A stretch of DNA of 43,187 nucleotides from Candidatus Staskawiczbacteria bacterium (lineage in GTDB: Bacteria > Patescibacteriota > Minisyncoccia > Minisyncoccales > Staskawiczbacteraceae). Positions 40,165 through 43,187 of the stretch are shown one piece after another. Both the position numbers and the translations under genes were made by a program. Numbering within the stretch: the stretch's first letter is position 1; each line of letters begins with the position of its first letter. The notes under the pieces were generated by a model that was given only the letters and a program-made list of their open reading frames with translations, ran no database searches and was not told the origin of the DNA. The stretch spans positions 93,290 through 136,476 of the forward strand of contig CAIKWD010000026.1 in NCBI GenBank assembly GCA_903831095.1, in the 5' to 3' direction.

Positions 40165-40235
40165 CGGGGCGTAGTATAGCAGTAGTACGCGGGCTTCGGG
40201 AGCTCGTAGCCCGAGTGCAAATCTCGGCGCCCCGA
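40165..40235 (+). tRNA. tRNA-Pro(CGG), degenerate D/T loops
   Basis: A 71-nt cloverleaf: acceptor CGGGGCG/CGCCCCG with the C1-G72 pair typical of bacterial proline tRNA, weak D-stem GTA/TAC, anticodon stem CGGGC/GCTCG with loop TTCGGGA (anticodon CGG), T-arm CCGAG-TGCAAAT-CTCGG. The D loop lacks the usual GG pair and position 55 is G. Discriminator A, no encoded CCA. It starts 4 bp after the cca stop. Confidence 0.85.
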
Positions 40236-40268
40236 CAAATAATAATTAATAATATAAAATAAAAAACC

Positions 40269-40712
40269 ATGGATACAGGTAGTCAAAAAGTAAAAGAAGT
40301 AAGAAAAGTTGAAGCAGTTATAAATCAAAATCTTTTTGTAATATGCTCGATTGTCACCTTGGCAACCATGGTTATGATGGTCATTAATTTTTTTACTAGA
40401 GGGAGTTTTCTTCCTGCAAAATTTGGATTTTTTTACATGGCTGTTGTTCTTCTTTATTCTTTACACAAGGAATTTGTTAGGTGGCTTGGAGAAAAAAAGA
40501 GTAGGCACCAAGGAGAATATTTTGTTTACGCTTGGATAATATTAACAACAGTATTGTATGCTGTGAATTTTTTTAGTAATAGCTATTATTTTTATTCAGT
40601 TGAGGGCTATCCAATAAGTACATTGGCAGATATCGCTTATACAACAATACAGGTTTTGGCAATTTTTATTTTGACTAGAATAATGAAAATATTTTTCATG
40701 TTTAGGAAATAA
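40269..40712 (+). CDS. small membrane protein, four predicted helices
   Basis: The 147-aa protein has a charged N-terminus (MDTGSQKVKEVRKVEAV) and four hydrophobic segments at about 20-42, 50-66, 80-105 and 118-140. A basic loop VRWLGEKKSRHQGEY separates helices 2 and 3. No known family recognised. It lies between tRNA-Pro and tRNA-Ala on the same strand, mirroring the pilin gene between tRNA-Lys and tRNA-Arg. Likely an integral membrane protein of unknown function. Confidence 0.75.
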   Translation: MDTGSQKVKEVRKVEAVINQNLFVICSIVTLATMVMMVINFFTRGSFLPAKFGFFYMAVVLLYSLHKEFVRWLGEKKSRHQGEYFVYAWIILTTVLYAVNFFSNSYYFYSVEGYPISTLADIAYTTIQVLAIFILTRIMKIFFMFRK

Positions 40713-40718
40713 GGTTCG

Positions 40719-40789
40719 GGGCCTGTAGTAAAGTGGTATTACATCTCGTTCGCAACGAGGAGGCGGCAGTCCGATTCTGCCCAGGTCCA
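40719..40789 (+). tRNA. tRNA-Ala(CGC)
   Basis: A 71-nt cloverleaf: acceptor GGGCCTG/CAGGTCC with G3-U70, the alanine identity pair, D-stem GTAG/TTAC with GG in the loop, anticodon stem TCTCG/CGAGG with loop TTCGCAA (anticodon CGC), T-arm GGCAG-TCCGATT-CTGCC. Discriminator A, no encoded CCA. Position 55 is C. Confidence 0.92.
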
Positions 40790-40809
40790 CATTAAAAATA
40801 TAAAATAAA

Positions 40810-41577
40810 ATGGCTGTTGTAGAAGTTAAAAATTTAACAAAAAAATATGAGAAATTCGTTGCAGTCAACGATATTTCTTTTGAAATACAAGAAGGAGAAA
40901 TTGTAGGATTACTTGGACCTAATGGTGCTGGAAAGACAACAACCATAAATATGGTGTTGGGAATTTTAGAGCCAACTTCTGGGAAAATAAATATTTTTGG
41001 CAAAAACTTGAAAAACAACAGAACTGAAATTCTGCAGAAAATGAATTTTGCTGCGGTGTATGCCCACCTCCCTACCAACTTAACTGTCATACAAAATTTA
41101 AAAGTTTTTGGGCATTTATATGGAGTTAAAAATTTAAAAAATAAAATTGATGAGTTGTTAAAAGATTTTGATTTAGAAAAATTTAAAGATCACAAGGCAG
41201 GATCATTATCTTCTGGAGAGCTGAGCAGATTAAACTTGGCAAAAGCAGTTATAAACAACCCCTGTTTGATTATGTTAGATGAACCAACTGCTTCGCTAGA
41301 TCCAAGTGTCTCAAAGGACATTAGAGAAATGGTAAAAAAATATGTTGGGAAAAATATTTCATCAGGATTAGAACTTGGTAAACCTGCAGTTTTGTGGACT
41401 TCTCACAATATGAGGGAAGTTGAAGAAGTTTGCGACAGGGTTATGTTTTTGTCCAAAGGGAAAATAATCTTGGAAGGAAATCCAAAAACATTGGCCAAGG
41501 AATATGGGAAAAAAGATTTGGAAGAATTATTCATTACTGTGGCTCGCGAGCCGTTATCTTTAAACAATGAAATTTAA
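40810..41577 (+). CDS. ABC transporter ATP-binding protein (ABC-2 type exporter)
   Basis: A 255-aa ATPase with Walker A GPNGAGKT (36-43), a Q-loop region after FAAVYAHLPTNLTVIQN, signature LSSGELSR, Walker B CLIMLDEPTASLD and the H-switch TSHNM. The stop overlaps the start of the permease gene at 41567, so the two are translationally coupled. It resembles the ATPases of ABC-2 exporters for drugs, lipids or polysaccharides; the substrate cannot be inferred. Confidence 0.95.
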   Translation: MAVVEVKNLTKKYEKFVAVNDISFEIQEGEIVGLLGPNGAGKTTTINMVLGILEPTSGKINIFGKNLKNNRTEILQKMNFAAVYAHLPTNLTVIQNLKVFGHLYGVKNLKNKIDELLKDFDLEKFKDHKAGSLSSGELSRLNLAKAVINNPCLIMLDEPTASLDPSVSKDIREMVKKYVGKNISSGLELGKPAVLWTSHNMREVEEVCDRVMFLSKGKIILEGNPKTLAKEYGKKDLEELFITVAREPLSLNNEI

Positions 41578-42367
41578 CAGGATTTATTCAATTTTTTTAA
41601 GGCAGATGTATTTGATAAAAAGCAATCCCATAAGGCTTTTGAGTATTTTCATGTGGCTGATAATAGATATTTTTCAATGGGGATTTCTTACAAAATATTT
41701 GGGAAGCTTTGGAGGAGCAGTTTTTAATGTAGTTACTGTTTTGCTTGGGTCGGTGATACTTTGGGAATTTATGGGCAGAATCCAGCAAGGCATTATGACT
41801 TCATTTTTGGAAGATGTTTGGTCGCAGAATTTTATTAACTTTTTTGCTTCACCTTTAGAAGTAAAAGAATATTTAGCTGGTTTAGTTTTGACAAGTGTTT
41901 TGACAAGTTTTATTGGATTTTTAATAATGCTGTTAATTGCAGGATTGATATTTGGTTATAATATTTTTGTAATTGGTTTGTATATTTTGCCATTTATTCT
42001 TTTACTTTTTATTTTTGGAGTAGCCATGGGGCTTTTTATAACGGGCTTAATTTTCAGGCTTGGGCCGTCAGCTGAGTGGTTGGGTTGGCCAATACCTGCT
42101 GTAATGGCAATTTTTGTGGGAGTTTTTTATCCAATTGCAGCTTTGCCTAATTACCTTCAATTTTTTTCCCAAATTCTTCCACCAACGTATGTATTTGAAA
42201 GCATTCGCTTGATTTTGAAGGGAGATTTCAATATTGGAATGAATTTAGTTTTAGGGCTTGTACTTGCAGTTATTTATTTGTTTCTTTCTTATTTATTTTT
42301 TCTTAGTGTTTATAAGCACAATTTGAAAACAGGATCTATCTCAAAGTTTAGCGCTGAAGAATCATAA
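41567..42367 (+). CDS. ABC-2 type transporter permease
   Basis: A 266-aa membrane protein with about six helices and the ABC-2 pattern: N-terminal FNRIYSIFLRQMYLIKSNPIRLL and a central block with MGRIQQGIMTSFLEDVWSQNFINFFASPLEVKEYL. Near the C-terminus are FVGVFYPIAALPNYLQFFSQILPPTYVFESIRLILKG, the typical ABC-2 helix-turn, and a final TM. It overlaps the ATPase gene by 11 bp. Together they form an export pair for an unknown substrate. Confidence 0.92.
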   Translation: MKFNRIYSIFLRQMYLIKSNPIRLLSIFMWLIIDIFQWGFLTKYLGSFGGAVFNVVTVLLGSVILWEFMGRIQQGIMTSFLEDVWSQNFINFFASPLEVKEYLAGLVLTSVLTSFIGFLIMLLIAGLIFGYNIFVIGLYILPFILLLFIFGVAMGLFITGLIFRLGPSAEWLGWPIPAVMAIFVGVFYPIAALPNYLQFFSQILPPTYVFESIRLILKGDFNIGMNLVLGLVLAVIYLFLSYLFFLSVYKHNLKTGSISKFSAEES

Positions 42368-42370
42368 ATC

Positions 42371-42379
42371 TGATATAAT
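42371..42379 (+). promoter_or_regulatory. extended -10 promoter TGATATAAT (leaderless)
   Basis: TGATATAAT ends 6 bp before the ATG at 42386, so transcription would start at the start codon. It shares the motif with the rsmA, prgI-operon and SPFH promoters. Confidence 0.6.
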
Positions 42380-42385
42380 AAAAAT

Positions 42386-42919
42386 ATGGAACAGGAAAAT
42401 ATAATTTCGTTAGACATTAAAAAAGTAGTAACTAAAACTTTTCAATTAAGCATTTTTGTTGGTTTGGCAGTTGCAGCGCCATATTTTGGAAACCAACTAA
42501 TAACTGGATCTGTTGTAAACGCCCTGCTTTTTATTTCTGCAGTTACTATGGGATTGGAATCTGCTTTCCTTTTATGCCTTGTGCCAAGTCTTGTCTCTAT
42601 ATATACAGGGCTTCTGCCTTTAGCTTTAACTCCAATGATTCCATTTATAATGACTGGCAACGCCTTATTAGTTTTAACCTTTTATAAATTGGCAAACCCT
42701 TCAGCTACGCTAAGTGCGGGAAAATATTGGTTTGGCGCAATTTCGGCCTCTGTAATAAAATATGCTTTTATATTTTGTATTGGCACAGTTTTAGCCAATT
42801 CAGTCTTGCATGGTATTTCTTCAAAGGTAGCTTTAATGATTAGCTGGCCACAGCTTGCCACTGCCCTATCGGGCGCCTGTCTCGCCTATTTATTTTTGAA
42901 GGTTATTAAAAAAATATAA
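42386..42919 (+). CDS. ECF-transporter S-component-like membrane protein (putative)
   Basis: A 177-aa hydrophobic protein with about five helices. The GLLPLALTPMIPFIMTGNALL segment and overall spacing resemble substrate-binding (S) components of ECF vitamin transporters, with a cytoplasmic N-terminus of about 20 residues. No ECF ATPase or T component is adjacent, so the assignment is tentative. It has its own extended -10 promoter and is 18 bp after the ABC-2 permease. Confidence 0.6.
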   Translation: MEQENIISLDIKKVVTKTFQLSIFVGLAVAAPYFGNQLITGSVVNALLFISAVTMGLESAFLLCLVPSLVSIYTGLLPLALTPMIPFIMTGNALLVLTFYKLANPSATLSAGKYWFGAISASVIKYAFIFCIGTVLANSVLHGISSKVALMISWPQLATALSGACLAYLFLKVIKKI

Positions 42920-42937
42920 TTAAAAAATAATAAAATT

Positions 42938-43187
42938 ATGGAAAACGAAAATACAAATATAGTTCATAAAAAGAATACGCCGAGAGATTTGTTTTTACAT
43001 CTTTTGGCAGTGGTTACTCTTTATTGGTCTGCCATCAGCTTTGTAACTTTGATTTGGCAGGCAATAAACAATTATTTTCCCGATGCTTTGAATTATAATT
43101 ATTTTGCAAATAATTCTTCACTTATAAGATTTAATGTTTCGGCAATTATAATTGTGTTCCCAGTATTTATTGTAGTTTCATGGTATT
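42938..43187 (+). CDS. DUF5671-like membrane protein, C-terminus cut by window edge
   Basis: An open frame from ATG at 42938 to the window end gives 83 residues. After an acidic/basic N-terminus it reads TPRDLFLHLLAVVTLYWSAISFVTLIWQAIN, then a short loop NYFPDALNYNYFANN and a second helix beginning SAIIIVFPVFIVVSW. This matches the pattern I associate with DUF5671, common in CPR bacteria. Function unknown. It follows the previous gene by 18 bp. Confidence 0.7.
   Translation, partial: MENENTNIVHKKNTPRDLFLHLLAVVTLYWSAISFVTLIWQAINNYFPDALNYNYFANNSSLIRFNVSAIIIVFPVFIVVSWY

Noticed and set aside
40596-41090. Minus-strand open frame covering tRNA-Ala and the ABC ATPase start
   Set aside because: It runs through a tRNA gene and opposite Walker A; not a gene.
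1-43187. CRISPR arrays, insertion sequences, integrases or prophage genes
   Set aside because: No regularly spaced direct repeats, transposase motifs or phage genes were seen on either strand; only small palindromic elements are present.

Overview
The window is an AT-rich, gene-dense bacterial chromosome segment that looks like a Candidate Phyla Radiation (Patescibacteria) genome, probably of the Parcubacteria group. The indications are very short spacers (none longer than 300 bp), genes preceded by A/T-rich spacers instead of Shine-Dalgarno sites, many small hypothetical proteins, tRNAs without an encoded CCA end, and in-frame palindromic inserts (LPAGRQ-type peptides) typical of these genomes. 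TGA works as a stop (yidC ends in TGA), which argues against the recoded Gracilibacteria/Absconditabacteria. The lineage call is inference; no rRNA is present.

Region 1 (1-7.9 kb): partial acidic protein, tsaE, a degenerate DHH-like protein carrying two palindromic inserts, a GspE/PilB ATPase, a striking 135-nt structured intergenic element, ruvB, a hypothetical gene, a ComEA-like helix-hairpin-helix plus lamin-tail protein, yebC, ruvC and a 55-aa ultra-acidic protein. Region 2 (8-15 kb): a class A penicillin-binding protein, then the classical replication-origin neighbourhood: dnaN and dnaA on the minus strand, rpmH-rnpA-yidC-jag on the plus strand, with DnaA boxes on both sides of dnaA.

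Region 3 (15-30 kb) is the most interesting part: a minus-strand type IV secretion-like locus. A PrgI/VirB3-like protein, a TraC-type N-terminal protein, a VirB4 ATPase and a small membrane protein are followed by four consecutive genes. Each of the four starts with a signal peptide and a VirB2-pilin-like two-helix membrane module fused to a large exported domain (one is 1112 aa with about 75 cysteines). A VirB6/TrbL-like protein with a long soluble tail sits upstream behind rsmA. A compositionally distinct SPFH/band 7 gene with its own consensus promoter, strong ribosome binding site and terminator lies on the opposite strand inside the locus. No relaxase, VirD4 or VirB11 of this system is seen in the window. 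A LysM-M23 peptidoglycan hydrolase follows at 30-31 kb, and a simple VirB2-like pilin lies between two tRNA genes at 37.2-37.5 kb. Together these suggest an envelope-spanning secretion or attachment apparatus.

Region 4 (31-43 kb): Fem-like transferase, DksA/TraR-type zinc protein, coiled-coil protein, pnp, NYN nuclease, rpsO, four tRNAs (Lys-CUU, Arg-UCG, Pro-CGG, Ala-CGC), the CCA-adding enzyme needed because those tRNAs lack CCA, an ABC-2 exporter pair, an ECF-S-like membrane protein and the start of a DUF5671-like protein. No IS elements, CRISPR arrays or prophage genes were seen.
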